Below, in pieces: positions 26,836-35,673 of a DNA stretch of 64,000 nt. The notes beneath the pieces are model-generated. The model saw nothing but the letters and a program-made list of their open reading frames with translations, was not told where the DNA came from and searched no databases. Origin of the DNA: Estrella lausannensis. Its GTDB lineage: Bacteria > Chlamydiota > Chlamydiia > Chlamydiales > Criblamydiaceae. The stretch covers positions 62,001 to 126,000 of the forward strand of contig NZ_CWGJ01000012.1 in NCBI RefSeq assembly GCF_900000175.1, written 5' to 3'. The first letter of the stretch is position 1, and every line of letters starts with the position of its first letter. Made by a program: the position numbers and the translations under genes.

Positions 26836-26907
26836 TTGGGGCGGTAGGATTCGAACCCACGCGTGGCGGTACCAAAAACCGCTGCCTTACCACTTGGCTA
26901 CGCCCCA
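26836..26907 (-). tRNA. tRNA-Gln (anticodon UUG)
   Basis: On the minus strand TGGGGCG pairs perfectly with CGCCCCA to form the acceptor stem, with discriminator A. The D arm contains AGCCAAGTGGTAAGGC, the anticodon stem-loop is GCGGT-TTTTGGT-ACCGC with UUG in the anticodon position, and the T arm is GTGGGTTCGAATCCTAC. The gene is 72 bases and does not encode CCA. The next 400 bases (26908-27308) show no gene that I can support; they contain the tRNA/prs promoter region by position. Confidence 0.97.
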
Positions 26908-27308
26908 GTTGTTAAACATGCCAAAAAGATACCTTTCATCCCCATTTATTTGCAAGCCATAAATCGAAAAATTTATCAAAAACAGCATTTTTAGGCCCAT
27001 ACAGACCTTTTTCTCCCCTATCAGGCTCCTTTACCCACTGCTATACACCCCATCAACTGGCGCCAATCTTCACTGATCCAGAAGGTTTTACAGCAAATCA
27101 GCTCTCCTTTTTCCCCACACCAGATGCACACAGCCCCCAAGACTCCTCACTAAGAAGTGCTAGAAATTTACCCCTCTCTTCCTTAATCTTGATTTAATTA
27201 ATGGCCGTTCATGACCTTTATTTCTCCAGCTTGAACTCTTTTCAGCTCAAGCGGCGATCTTCGGCTTGAACGCGCCCGTCAAAGATAAACGATCGCACGA
27301 GGCAGATT

Positions 27309-27926
27309 TTGGGACTGGCTAACTTTCTGACATTGACTAGGGTACTCTTGAGCCCCTTTTTTCTGATTATCTACGTACACTACTCTTTCCTTGGCCTGTC
27401 GCAAGAGTCGATGCCCTATGCCCTGCTGATCCTGCTGGTACTCCTAGAGCTATCGGATGCGTTTGACGGATACTATGCCAGGCGCTACGGAGAGGTCTCT
27501 GACCTTGGCAAGATATTGGATCCGATGGCAGACAGCGTCGCGCGTATTTCCATGTTTTTAGCCTTCACCTACCCTCCCATCGACATCCCGGTGCTCTTTG
27601 TCTTTTTGATCATCTGGAGGGATTCCATCGTCAGCACGCTGCGCACCATCTGTGCTTTGCGAGGAGTGGCTCTTGCAGCCCGCAAAAGCGGCAAAATCAA
27701 GTCGGTAGCCCAAGCTGCAACTGCAATTTTTATCGTTCTTCTCATGCTGCTGCAGAGCCGTGGGACCATTGCCTTAAGTCAACTGCAAACGATCAGTTTC
27801 TGGATTGCACTCGCCGCTGTTTCATTCACCTTGCTGACAGCTGTCGATTACATCTCCTCCAACCGCGTACACATTAAAAAGATACTTTCCTTCAAAAGGC
27901 GAAAACAAAAGAACCTCAAGACGTAA
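27309..27926 (+). CDS. pgsA: CDP-alcohol phosphatidyltransferase, PgsA-like
   Basis: The 205-residue integral membrane enzyme should make phosphatidylglycerophosphate from CDP-diacylglycerol and glycerol 3-phosphate. The full motif DG-x2-AR-x8-G-x3-D-x3-D is present in DAFDGYYARRYGEVSDLGKILDP then MAD. Several hydrophobic segments follow. The only suitable start is TTG 27309, giving the normal N-terminus (GLANFLTLTRVLLSP). A PfkB kinase begins 13 bases after the stop, so the two are probably cotranscribed. Substrate specificity (PG versus PS) is not settled by sequence reading. Confidence 0.85.
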   Translation: MGLANFLTLTRVLLSPFFLIIYVHYSFLGLSQESMPYALLILLVLLELSDAFDGYYARRYGEVSDLGKILDPMADSVARISMFLAFTYPPIDIPVLFVFLIIWRDSIVSTLRTICALRGVALAARKSGKIKSVAQAATAIFIVLLMLLQSRGTIALSQLQTISFWIALAAVSFTLLTAVDYISSNRVHIKKILSFKRRKQKNLKT

Positions 27927-27939
27927 GGAGAAGATTTAC

Positions 27940-28911
27940 GTGGCTGGAGGCAAAGTTTTAGGCATCGGCGCAGCGGTGCTAGATCACACACTTTTTGCAA
28001 CGGATGATCTCCTGAGCGAAATTCATGTTTTCAAAGGATCCGCCGGGCCCGCCTCGCAAGAGAAACTGCGCTATATCCTAGCGAAAGGCAAGATCGCCAA
28101 ACCTCCCGCGGCAGGTGGCAGCGCCGCCAACACCATCCGTGGGCTGGCGATGCTGGAGCAACCTTGCGCCTTTTTCGGGAAAGCGGGCAATGATCAAGCC
28201 GGCGAAATCTTCCGGCAATCTCTTGCAAACGCCCAAATCGACTCCTTCATGGTCACCTCCCCTCTCCCTACCACAGAAGTGGCTTGCCTGATTACAGAAG
28301 ATGGCGAAAAAACGATGTTTTACCATCTCGGAGCGAGTACAGATATAAAGCCGGACGAAATCACCCAGGCTCTTTTTCAAAACACCCGTATTGTCCATAT
28401 CGAAGGCTATACCTTTTTGCAAGAAGGTGTACCTGAGAGGGCGGCGGAATTGGCGAGGGAGGCAGGCTGCCTCGTCTCATTAGATCTCGGAAGCTTTACT
28501 CTTGTCCGGCAAAAAAAAGGACGTATGGCGGACTTCATCATCCGCTATTGCGATATCGTTTTTGCCAATGCCGATGAAGCCTTCGCGCTCACCGGCCAAC
28601 CCCCGAAAGAGGCATGCCTCCTGATGAAAGATCTCTCGGAGACGGCTGTAGTGCTTTTCGGCGAAGGGGGAGCATGGGTTGGCAAAGGGTACGATCTGAT
28701 GCACGGCCCCAGCCTGCCGGCAAGGGCGGTGGACACCACTGGCGCCGGTGATCTTTTTATTGCCGGCTTCCTCTATGGAGTGCTCCAGGGATTTTCTCTT
28801 GAGCGTTGCGCCCTAAACGGCAATCTGCTGGCCAGCGAGGTGATCGGCCACCTGGGCAGCGAAATTCCGCATGAACGTTGGCCTTCTTTAAAGGCCCGCA
28901 TTAAGGGTTAA
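27940..28911 (+). CDS. PfkB-family sugar/nucleoside kinase (adenosine kinase-like)
   Basis: The 323-residue ribokinase-fold protein shows VLGIGAAVLDHT at the N-terminus, the substrate-lid motif AAGGSAANTIRGLA, FFGKAGNDQAGE and the catalytic VDTTGAGDLFIAGFLYG with base Asp. GG-SAANT and the DLGS strand resemble adenosine kinase/2-keto-3-deoxygluconate kinase relatives; the substrate is not clear. The GTG start at 27940 follows AAGGAGAAG. Its end overlaps the convergent DTW gene by 24 bases. Confidence 0.85.
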   Translation: MAGGKVLGIGAAVLDHTLFATDDLLSEIHVFKGSAGPASQEKLRYILAKGKIAKPPAAGGSAANTIRGLAMLEQPCAFFGKAGNDQAGEIFRQSLANAQIDSFMVTSPLPTTEVACLITEDGEKTMFYHLGASTDIKPDEITQALFQNTRIVHIEGYTFLQEGVPERAAELAREAGCLVSLDLGSFTLVRQKKGRMADFIIRYCDIVFANADEAFALTGQPPKEACLLMKDLSETAVVLFGEGGAWVGKGYDLMHGPSLPARAVDTTGAGDLFIAGFLYGVLQGFSLERCALNGNLLASEVIGHLGSEIPHERWPSLKARIKG

Positions 28912-29349
28912 AAACTTTTCTTTCCAGTGGTAGTGATCGAGTAAACCCGAGGAGTCCCGTCCCTGCAGTGTGCGCGCAATGAAGAGAGCCTCAACCGACG
29001 CAAGTCCCCTGTCCGGGTCGTCACAGTCGTCCTGACGTCGCGGGTAGGCAGTGATGAAATGCAGCGGAAGCGATCGTTTCTCCAGTTGGTGAAGCGAGGG
29101 AGTGTTCTTATAGATAGCCTGGGCAAGCTTCCAGGTTCCGTCCACCACTACAATCCCCCTATCCCTGTCCTCTGTACTCAAGGGTTTACCTTCAAACGAA
29201 AGGAGAAGGAAACCTGTCAGATCCGGCACCTGGTCGCGCGGATAGGTGAAAAATCGCAAATCGCTTCGGCTCTCAAGGCCGCGCAAGCTGCATTTTTTGA
29301 GGTTTTCCCGGCGATGGCGAATAATGATATCTACAACTTCTGACTGCAT
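28888..29349 (-). CDS. DTW-domain/Tsr3-like RNA aminocarboxypropyltransferase
   Basis: The 153-residue protein contains VVDGTWKLAQ, a DTW-type motif, and TAYPRRQDDCDDPDRGLASVEAL, which resembles Tsr3-type acp transferases that modify rRNA or tRNA with the aminocarboxypropyl group of S-adenosylmethionine. ATG 29349 is preferred to the ATG five codons earlier because AAGGAAG precedes it. It lacks the N-terminal Cys cluster of TapT. Target RNA is not known. The 3' end overlaps the PfkB gene (opposite strand). Confidence 0.65.
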   Translation of the reverse strand: MQSEVVDIIIRHRRENLKKCSLRGLESRSDLRFFTYPRDQVPDLTGFLLLSFEGKPLSTEDRDRGIVVVDGTWKLAQAIYKNTPSLHQLEKRSLPLHFITAYPRRQDDCDDPDRGLASVEALFIARTLQGRDSSGLLDHYHWKEKFLTLNAGL

Positions 29350-29446
29350 TAAAACTTCCTTCATCCGGCTAAAAAAAGAGAGACGGTCACTTTGAGAAAC
29401 GCCCTCAAAATTGCCGCTTCTAGAATATCCAGATTACCCTTTGATG

Positions 29447-29590
29447 TACACCGAAAGTGTCTCGAATTTTGATCTTTGGTAAAAAGAAAGCTCTCCAAGA
29501 TTAAGTTTGTAAGTTGCCTAATATTAGAAATATGAGACAAACCACCCTCTTAATCTTGGAGAGCTTTCTTTTTACCAAAGATCAAATTGT
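29447..29590. repeat. Family A repeat with long perfect inner hairpin
   Basis: It starts TACACCGAAAGTGTCTCGAA. The arms GATCTTTGGTAAAAAG-AAAGCTCTCCAAGATTAAG and their exact complement (35 bases each) flank a 45-base loop containing TTGCCTAATATTAGAAATATG. The right terminus beyond CAAATTGTGG is lost. Confidence 0.85.
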
Positions 29591-29632
29591 GGCGGGCTTA
29601 CGGGACATAAAACATTGTTCCCCAAGCAACGC

Positions 29633-30616
29633 TTAAGCGGCCGACTTCATCCTTTCCATGCTGGTCAAATTCGATTCAAACCAAAAGGTTTTATAGGCGT
29701 GAGACCCGATGGCCGTGGTGGCTTTCATCGCTGCTACAACAGAAACCGCAATCGCCGCCGGAGGACAGAGGATACCGGCTACCAGAGCCGTCAACATAGC
29801 CCCGTTGGCCACTGTTGCGACTGTGCCAAGAGCCATCTTTCTTCTCATTATGACTTTCATGTCATTGAGTGCTAAATTGACGCCTTCCAGATCGCCCGGA
29901 TTCTTCTCAAGATGGACCTTGAGCTGCTCCATGATCGCCGTGACTTTCGGATCGGCATGCCTTGAGAGCACCCGGATTTTTTTCGCCTTCAACTTCGCAT
30001 CGGGATCATCTAATCTCTCCGCGATCATTTTTTTAAATTCTTCTAAATTCTCTGCGTTAATCTCCTTGGGGAGGGAAGCGATGAACTGCCCATGACGGAC
30101 TAGACTGTAGCTCTTGCTGAGAATGGCGTAACTCAAAAGACTTATCGCAAGCGGCATGCCGATCGCACCAAAAAACGCGACTGCCGGAATCGCACCGACA
30201 GCTGTGAGCGATCCGGTGAAACAGGAGACATCGTCAAGCATTCCCCCAAGCGTGGCGAAGAGGTCTAAAGTTCCCAAGATACCGCCCTCTAAATCTTCCA
30301 GCGGAAAGTTCTTGTACCAGTTAGCCATTTGACTGGGGAGGGATTTAATAGAGAGGAGAAGGCTAACTCCTGCAAGGAACCCGATGTGGGCAATGACCTT
30401 TGAGAGGCGCTCGGCGTACTCGGGACACTTGACGATGACTATTTTCATCGTCTGCTTTAGCACTTTGCTAGTCTGGTTGATAAAATCCCAGATGGCCTTC
30501 TCGAAAACATTCATGACGCGCACAGCCAGATTTGACTCTGCCTCAACCTTTTTCCTGCACTCGACCGGTACCTGACTGTCGAGAGGAGAGCCACTCACTC
30601 TACTAACTGCAACCAT
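29633..30616 (-). CDS. Multi-pass membrane protein, hypothetical (Inc-like layout)
   Basis: I do not recognise the family. The 327-residue protein has hydrophobic segments at ~75-95 (IGFLAGVSLLLSI), ~135-170 (a paired, bilobed block GAIPAVAFFGAIGMPLAISLLSYAIL) and ~270-300 (GAMLTALVAGILCPPAAIAVSVVAAM), separated by a charged helical region of ~90 residues. No N-terminal signal peptide is seen. Bilobed hydrophobic pairs are a hallmark of chlamydial inclusion-membrane proteins, so an inclusion or envelope location is possible. An AT-rich region upstream (30617-30780) likely holds its promoter. Confidence 0.65.
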   Translation of the reverse strand: MVAVSRVSGSPLDSQVPVECRKKVEAESNLAVRVMNVFEKAIWDFINQTSKVLKQTMKIVIVKCPEYAERLSKVIAHIGFLAGVSLLLSIKSLPSQMANWYKNFPLEDLEGGILGTLDLFATLGGMLDDVSCFTGSLTAVGAIPAVAFFGAIGMPLAISLLSYAILSKSYSLVRHGQFIASLPKEINAENLEEFKKMIAERLDDPDAKLKAKKIRVLSRHADPKVTAIMEQLKVHLEKNPGDLEGVNLALNDMKVIMRRKMALGTVATVANGAMLTALVAGILCPPAAIAVSVVAAMKATTAIGSHAYKTFWFESNLTSMERMKSAA

Positions 30617-30789
30617 ATCCCACCTACCACCTGTTTTTTTAAATATAATTTTACAACATAAATGTTAATGAAGTATTAAGATAATATATAAACAAAAGAG
30701 TTAATTAAACTAACTAAGGAATAAGCAACCACCTGATTTTATTTAAAAAACGCATATTAGTTGCATCTTTACTCTTATGCGGAATAGGA

Positions 30790-30960
30790 CTATCCTTGAG
30801 AAAGCCGGAAAATGCGCCAGGTACGCTCAAATTTTCCTTGAGCGGCCCTTCTGCCATTTCCACCAGCTATGCGCTTTTGCCCTGTGCCGCTTTCGATTTC
30901 GTGATGGAAACGAAACCAGCCGGTATCGGCGTAGTTGTTTAACCTCCTAGTACCCAACCG
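30790..30960 (-). pseudogene. Remnant of a third 804/787-type gene, C-terminal end only
   Basis: On the minus strand the frame reads NNYADTGWFRFHHEI... to a TAG at 30792-30790. The 804-residue OTU-like protein ends ENLADFDTGWNHFQC, and the nucleotide match around CCAGCCGGT is visible directly. About 43 extra codons follow. Upstream the frame runs straight into a D element (30947-31103), which appears to have replaced the rest of the gene. The 30617-31198 gap otherwise holds AT-rich sequence and the D element. Confidence 0.45.
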
Positions 30961-31103
30961 TATAAATTTTAATCAGTTGGGTGGCGGGAAAACTTCTTTG
31001 CTTAGACGATCATAAATGGGGTAGCACAATCTCCCTTGCTGTGATCATCCGGCCAAAGGGGCTTTCGTGCTACCTCATCAAAATTTATATGGTTGGGTAC
31101 TAG
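30947..31103. mobile_element. Family D MITE-like element with perfect 13-base terminal inverted repeats
   Basis: The termini are CTAGTACCCAACC and GGTTGGGTACTAG, continuing as imperfect inverted TATAAATTTT / AAAATTTATA. Inside is a second inverted pair GTAGCAC / GTGCTAC. The element is 157 bases with no coding capacity. A second right end occurs at 55811-55844. Confidence 0.7.
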
Positions 31104-31198
31104 GGAGAGAGTGTCCATGAACTCAAATCTGCGGCACAACGTGCTGGTTTGAGTTTTGGACAATCCCTACGACTCAACATTTAACCAATGAGAGTGCC

Positions 31199-32194
31199 AT
31201 GAGTAGATTTGCCTTGTTTTTCCTGAATGCTTTCTTGTTTTTGACCTTTGCATCCTTCGAAAAAAGCGATGCAGTAGTCTGGATGACAAACTATGACGAA
31301 GCTGCCAAAACAGCTAAAGATCAAAACAAACCCCTAGTCCTCTTTTTCACAGGCTCCGACTGGTGCGTATGGTGTAAAAAATTGGAATCAGAGTCTCTTT
31401 CGACAAGAGATTTCGAACAAGCGGCTGCCTCGCAATTTGTTTTTGTGAAAATCGATTTCCCGCAAAAGGGAAGTCAACCTGCCGGAGAAGCGACCAAGAA
31501 TAAGGAGCTGCAGAAACGTTTCGACGTACGCGGTTTCCCCACGATTGTTATCTTGGATCCACAAGGACACAAGATCGGCGTCACGGGATACCGTCCTGGA
31601 GGCGGAAAGTCCTACGCTTCGCATCTGATGAAAATGGTTGAAGAATATTCATCCTACAAGTCCAAGATGTCCAGACTTGATCAAGACGACCTCTCGGGAG
31701 CTGAGCTGAAAATGCTGTTCAAGCAAGCACGCCAGCTTCAGCAGACCTCCGATATCGCCACGATCATTGAGAAAGGAAAAACCTCCGACAGAAAGGATTT
31801 TTTTTTAATCGAAGAGTACCGTCAGCTGGCTAAAGAGGGGAAAATATCCTCCACTGAAGCTGCTTCTTTAAAGAAGCAGCTTCTTACGGAAGACCCTAAA
31901 AACTCCCATCTTACCCATTACCAGATCGCCTGCATCGATTTTGACGCTCTGTCTGACAAGCTCGAATCAGGACAGTGCACTCCAGAAACTGCCGTGGAGC
32001 CGTTGAGCAGCTATCTAAACAGGTTTGCCGACCAAGACAAAGAGAACCGTTGGAGAATCGAGATGATCATTTCGCAAGTGTATCTGGACAAAAAAGAGAA
32101 AGAAAAAGCTCTGATCCATGCCAAAAAGGCGTTTGAATCCGCTCCCGAATCCATGAAAGAAGACATCCAATCCTACATCGAAGAGGCCAAATAA
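31199..32194 (+). CDS. Exported thioredoxin-fold protein (disulfide oxidoreductase)
   Basis: The 331-residue protein starts with a signal peptide (~1-25, MSRFALFFLNAFLFLTFAS). A thioredoxin domain (~28-150) follows with FTGSDWCVWCKKLE (CVWC active site), FPQKGSQ and the cis-Pro segment RGFPTIVILDPQG. This layout resembles DUF255/thioredoxin_7 and chlamydial periplasmic disulfide isomerase-like proteins. The C-terminal ~170 residues are helical (charged, TPR-like tail KEKALIHAKKAFESAPESM). It probably handles cysteines in the cysteine-rich chlamydial envelope. It stands alone between repeats. Confidence 0.8.
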   Translation: MSRFALFFLNAFLFLTFASFEKSDAVVWMTNYDEAAKTAKDQNKPLVLFFTGSDWCVWCKKLESESLSTRDFEQAAASQFVFVKIDFPQKGSQPAGEATKNKELQKRFDVRGFPTIVILDPQGHKIGVTGYRPGGGKSYASHLMKMVEEYSSYKSKMSRLDQDDLSGAELKMLFKQARQLQQTSDIATIIEKGKTSDRKDFFLIEEYRQLAKEGKISSTEAASLKKQLLTEDPKNSHLTHYQIACIDFDALSDKLESGQCTPETAVEPLSSYLNRFADQDKENRWRIEMIISQVYLDKKEKEKALIHAKKAFESAPESMKEDIQSYIEEAK

Positions 32195-32230
32195 TGGGGG
32201 GTTGCCCGTTTGACAACTTTCCGAAAACTC

Positions 32231-32308
32231 TATACCGAAATTCTCTCAAAATTGGGTTTTTAGAAAAGAGAAAGCTCCCAGGCCAAATTTAGAGACAATT
32301 TCGGTATA
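32231..32308. repeat. Family A repeat, short form (78 bases)
   Basis: TATACCGAAATTCTCTCAAAA and TTTAGAGACAATTTCGGTATA close a short element lacking the TCACCTAATATTAG centre. It lies between convergent genes and may serve as a bidirectional terminator. Confidence 0.85.
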
Positions 32309-32415
32309 AGCAAAAATATACCCGATATATCTGAAAATTTATCCTTCCCAAAGCCAAAGTCATAAATTGTGAGATACGTTGGAACCTTGGGGTTTAAGAG
32401 GCGCTTAAAACAGGC

Positions 32416-34416
32416 CTATACCTCATCCCATTTCGTCGTTTTAAGATACTCTTTGGGAATTTCAAACAGAAAGCGTGAAGGCCTTGAGACTGCTTGCTTT
32501 CCAAGTCTTTTACGTTCCTTTGCCATGCTGATAGTCAGGTTACGCATCGCCCGCGTAATCGCCACATAAAGCAAACGCCTCTCTTCTTCGACCCCCACAT
32601 CAAGCACGCTCTTCTCATGAGGAACGATGTGGTCTTCCACTCCCATCAGGAAGCACGCTTTGAACTCAAGCCCCTTGGAGCTGTGGAATGTCATCAGCTG
32701 CACGGCATCGGTCTGGCCTGAATCCTTTCCTTCGAACCGCGCCAGATTATTTTTAAGCGAAAGATCCCCGACAAACTTTTTTAGCAAGGAAGAACTCTCT
32801 TCCCCGGCATGCTCCTCTTCAAACTCCTGGATACTGCTGACAAACTCCTGCACGTTCTCCCATTTGAAGTCCTGCCCTTTTTGGCTTTTCACTTCCAGAT
32901 CGATTGCTGCCTTCAACCGGATCCGCTCGATCAAAAACTCCACACCTTGAGCCACGGAGCCCTCTTTTAACTTTCCCTGGACATCTTCCAAGATATGCAA
33001 AAACTGCTTCACCCCTGCCAGCGCTTGATTGGAAAGATCAAGCGAGACCTCTCCTGCGGCAGTCTTTTTCAAAAGTTCCATGAGAGGCAACTTTTCTTTC
33101 CTGCTGAAAGCTGTGATGCGATCCAGGGATTCGTCTCCCACTCCCCTCCTCGGGTAGTTGATGATGCGAAGAAGTGCTTCCGCGTCTTTCTCGTTGACAA
33201 TCGCTTTAAGGTAAGCGAGCAGATCCTTAATTTCGCGGCGCTCATAGAATTCGGTTCCACCGACGATTTCATAGGGAATCCCTCGTTTAACGCCACCCGG
33301 AGTTACATACATATGCTTAAGAAGCGCCTTTTCCATGATTCTGGAAAGAGCGTTGGAGCGGTAGAGGATGGCGATATCCCTGAAAGCGAATCCTTTTAAT
33401 TCCTTCAGCTTAATAATCCGGTGGGCAATTGCTTCTGCTTCCATCATCTCATCGGGAGCGACGAACACCTCCAGGGGGTCGCCATCGCCAAAGCCGCTCC
33501 ACAAGTTTTTCTCGTGGCGCATGGTATTGCCTGCGATCAGGGCATTGGCAGACTTCAAAATGTGATTGGTCGAGCGGTAGTTCTGATCTAAAGTGATGCG
33601 GTGGGTATATTGGAAATCTAAGATATTTTTAAGGTGTGCGCCTCTCCAACCGTAAATCGACTGATCGTCATCGCCTACAACACAGAGGTTTCCTGATTTC
33701 CGAGTTAACAGCTCCGTGATCTGGTACTGAACAGGGCTGGTGTCTTGATACTCGTCAATCATGACATAAGAAAAACGGTCCTGCCATTTTTCCAAAATAT
33801 CGGGACACTCTTCAAACAGCTGTTTTGTAAAAAACAGCATACTATCGAAGTCAAGAGCATTATACGCCCTCATACTCTGTCCAAGACGCTTCAACACCTC
33901 ATTGGCAAATTCATCATGCCAGTTAGGCTCCATTCCTTCCTTAAGAAAAAGCTTTCCCTGACTCCTTGCCTTGGCGATCAAAGCCATGGTCGGCGCCAGC
34001 GACGGAATCTGTTTTTCTGTTCCTAAGATGTCTTTGGCTATCCCGGTCACCATCCTTTCGATATCGCTTTCGTCATAAATGGAAAAAGCGTCGGTGAAGC
34101 CCAAGCGATGAATATCTTCTCGCAATATGCGCAGACAAAAACTATGGAAAGTTGAAAGAGTGACCTGTTCTGCACTTGTAGCGCCGATCAGCCCACTCAG
34201 CCTCTTGCGCATTTCTGCGGCGGCTTTATTGGTAAAAGTCAATCCAAGGATTTTGCTGGGCGGAATTCCTTTTTCCTGAATCAAAAAGGCGGCGCGATGC
34301 GTCAAAACCTTGGTCTTGCCGCTGCCTGCGCCTGCCAAAACCAGAACGCGGCCTTCCGTCGTCCGGACAGCCTTTGCCTGATTGGGATTTAAAGAATCGG
34401 ATGCTTTATGTGACAT
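32416..34416 (-). CDS. uvrD: UvrD/PcrA/Rep-type superfamily 1 DNA helicase
   Basis: The 666-residue 3'-5' helicase shows LNPNQAKAV (Q motif), Walker A AGAGSGKT (residues ~28-35), TFTNKAAAEM (Ia), DEYQDT (II), VGDDDQSIYGWRGA (III), LDQNYRST (IV), TFHSSKGLEF (V) and YVAITRA (VI). It should act in nucleotide excision and mismatch repair or replication restart. At 666 residues it is shorter than E. coli UvrD (720) and lacks the long C-terminal tail. The start overlaps the rnpA stop by 11 bases, an unusual operon partner. Confidence 0.93.
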   Translation of the reverse strand: MSHKASDSLNPNQAKAVRTTEGRVLVLAGAGSGKTKVLTHRAAFLIQEKGIPPSKILGLTFTNKAAAEMRKRLSGLIGATSAEQVTLSTFHSFCLRILREDIHRLGFTDAFSIYDESDIERMVTGIAKDILGTEKQIPSLAPTMALIAKARSQGKLFLKEGMEPNWHDEFANEVLKRLGQSMRAYNALDFDSMLFFTKQLFEECPDILEKWQDRFSYVMIDEYQDTSPVQYQITELLTRKSGNLCVVGDDDQSIYGWRGAHLKNILDFQYTHRITLDQNYRSTNHILKSANALIAGNTMRHEKNLWSGFGDGDPLEVFVAPDEMMEAEAIAHRIIKLKELKGFAFRDIAILYRSNALSRIMEKALLKHMYVTPGGVKRGIPYEIVGGTEFYERREIKDLLAYLKAIVNEKDAEALLRIINYPRRGVGDESLDRITAFSRKEKLPLMELLKKTAAGEVSLDLSNQALAGVKQFLHILEDVQGKLKEGSVAQGVEFLIERIRLKAAIDLEVKSQKGQDFKWENVQEFVSSIQEFEEEHAGEESSSLLKKFVGDLSLKNNLARFEGKDSGQTDAVQLMTFHSSKGLEFKACFLMGVEDHIVPHEKSVLDVGVEEERRLLYVAITRAMRNLTISMAKERKRLGKQAVSRPSRFLFEIPKEYLKTTKWDEV

Positions 34417-34756
34417 CGATCAGCGGGCCAAGTAGTGTGTTTAACTCATCCCTGATCTCGTTTGTCTTAGCTTCCCGCGCTTTTGCCCGGGGCCTGATGT
34501 GAAAATCGAAACTTTTGCTTCTCCAGTCCATAGTTCTGAACACTTCTCGGACTGTTCTTTTGAATCGATTGCGTAATACGGCATTGCCGAATTTTCTAGA
34601 TACTGTGATGCCGAGGCGACAGTGTCCGCGTCTCGTGGCTTTTTGGTCAATAATGACTAAGCTGCCTGTGTGCGATGCCGCCCCAACTTTGACTTTAATA
34701 AACTCAACTCGTTTAGTTAGGCGAGCTTGTTTCGGAAACCCCCTAGCTTTAAACAT
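34406..34756 (-). CDS. rnpA: Ribonuclease P protein component
   Basis: RnpA is the protein cofactor of RNase P for tRNA 5' maturation. The 116-residue basic protein contains LTKRVEFIKVK and the signature RRGHCRLGITVSRKFGNAVLRNRFKRTVREVFR. It lies 8 bases behind rpmH, the nearly universal arrangement, and its 3' end overlaps the helicase start. Confidence 0.95.
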   Translation of the reverse strand: MFKARGFPKQARLTKRVEFIKVKVGAASHTGSLVIIDQKATRRGHCRLGITVSRKFGNAVLRNRFKRTVREVFRTMDWRSKSFDFHIRPRAKAREAKTNEIRDELNTLLGPLIDVT

Positions 34757-34764
34757 GTGCGATT

Positions 34765-34902
34765 TTAAACTCTGGTCAGAGCTTTTCGGCCGTGCCTTCT
34801 TCTGTTTCTCAACACTCTTCTGCCGCCTGGAGTCTTCATTCGGGCGCGGAATCCGTGTGTTTTTGCTCGCTTACGTTTGCTGGGTTGGTATGTGCGTTTC
34901 AC
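34765..34902 (-). CDS. rpmH: 50S ribosomal protein L34
   Basis: The frame was found by direct translation: GTG 34902 to TAA 34765, 45 residues, starting [20 protein letters not shown] and continuing [20 protein letters not shown], the L34 consensus. AAGG (CCTT on the plus strand) sits just upstream of the start. It heads rpmH-rnpA-helicase and is divergent from rpmJ-rpsN across a 273-base gap that must hold both promoters. Confidence 0.97.
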   Translation of the reverse strand: MKRTYQPSKRKRAKTHGFRARMKTPGGRRVLRNRRRHGRKALTRV

Positions 34903-35175
34903 TTTAAGGTTCCTTATTTGTATTGTTTTTTAGTGTTTACATCCTACCCAAGAATGAAGATAAAATCAAGAGCTAGTTGCAAAAAAACAGTCGGGCCAAG
35001 CTTGGAAGCTTACGCCGGACAACTCCTTTACCCTTCAAGAGAGCGTAAAGGACTCACACGCCCCTCTCTCCCCTTTTGACAGAGCCATTTTAATGAAAAC
35101 GTTCTTTTTGCGTTGAAAAGAATCCCCGAATTCGTTATAAATAGGCCTTTCTTCGAAACATTAGTAGGACAACAA

Positions 35176-35313
35176 ATGAAAGTTCGAGCATCTATTAAAG
35201 CAGACAAGTCCAAAGGCGACATGGTTGTTCGTCGAAAAGGACGTCTCTACGTCATCAATAAAAAAGATCCCAACAGAAAGCAGAGGCAAAAAGGCCCTGC
35301 GTTGAAAAAATAG
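35176..35313 (+). CDS. rpmJ: 50S ribosomal protein L36
   Basis: The 45-residue product reads [20 protein letters not shown] then [19 protein letters not shown], an L36 of the long, zinc-ligand-free type. ATG 35176 with an upstream AGGAC site is preferred to the ATG at 35113, which would add 21 residues unrelated to L36. It lies 7 bases before rpsN, as in Chlamydia. Confidence 0.92.
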   Translation: MKVRASIKADKSKGDMVVRRKGRLYVINKKDPNRKQRQKGPALKK

Positions 35314-35320
35314 GACTGCC

Positions 35321-35626
35321 ATGGCCAAAACATCATCTGTAGAAAAAGAGAAGCGTCGCGAAAAACTCGTTAAATTGAAGTGGGAAAAGCGCCAAGCTCT
35401 GAAGAACATCATTTATAACATGAACCTTTCAGAAGAAGAGCGCAGCAATGCACGCATCGCATTAAACAAAATGCCGAGAGATTCTTCCCCGATCAGACTG
35501 CGCAACCGTTGCAAGCTCACAGGCAGATCGAGAGGGTTCTTAAGAAAATTCCAAGTCTCCAGACTTTGCTTCAGAGAAATGGCATCCATGGGCGAAATCC
35601 CAGGCGTCACAAAATCCAGCTGGTAA
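35321..35626 (+). CDS. rpsN: 30S ribosomal protein S14
   Basis: The 101-residue S14 shows the N-terminal [17 protein letters not shown] and the C-terminal signature [20 protein letters not shown] and [17 protein letters not shown]. It is the long, zinc-independent form. It is paired with rpmJ rather than lying in the spc operon, a chlamydial feature. Confidence 0.96.
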   Translation: MAKTSSVEKEKRREKLVKLKWEKRQALKNIIYNMNLSEEERSNARIALNKMPRDSSPIRLRNRCKLTGRSRGFLRKFQVSRLCFREMASMGEIPGVTKSSW

Positions 35627-35673
35627 GCCAGCATTCCAGATCAAAGGCAGTAAGAACATGTATCTTATTGCCT

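Noticed and set aside
26908-27308. Search for an RNA gene or small CDS beside the tRNA
   Set aside because: No cloverleaf, no Shine-Dalgarno plus frame and no repeat copy could be supported.
34765-34902. Plus-strand frame over rpmH (34515-34907)
   Set aside because: The minus strand encodes L34 and RnpA with clear signatures, so the plus frame is a shadow.
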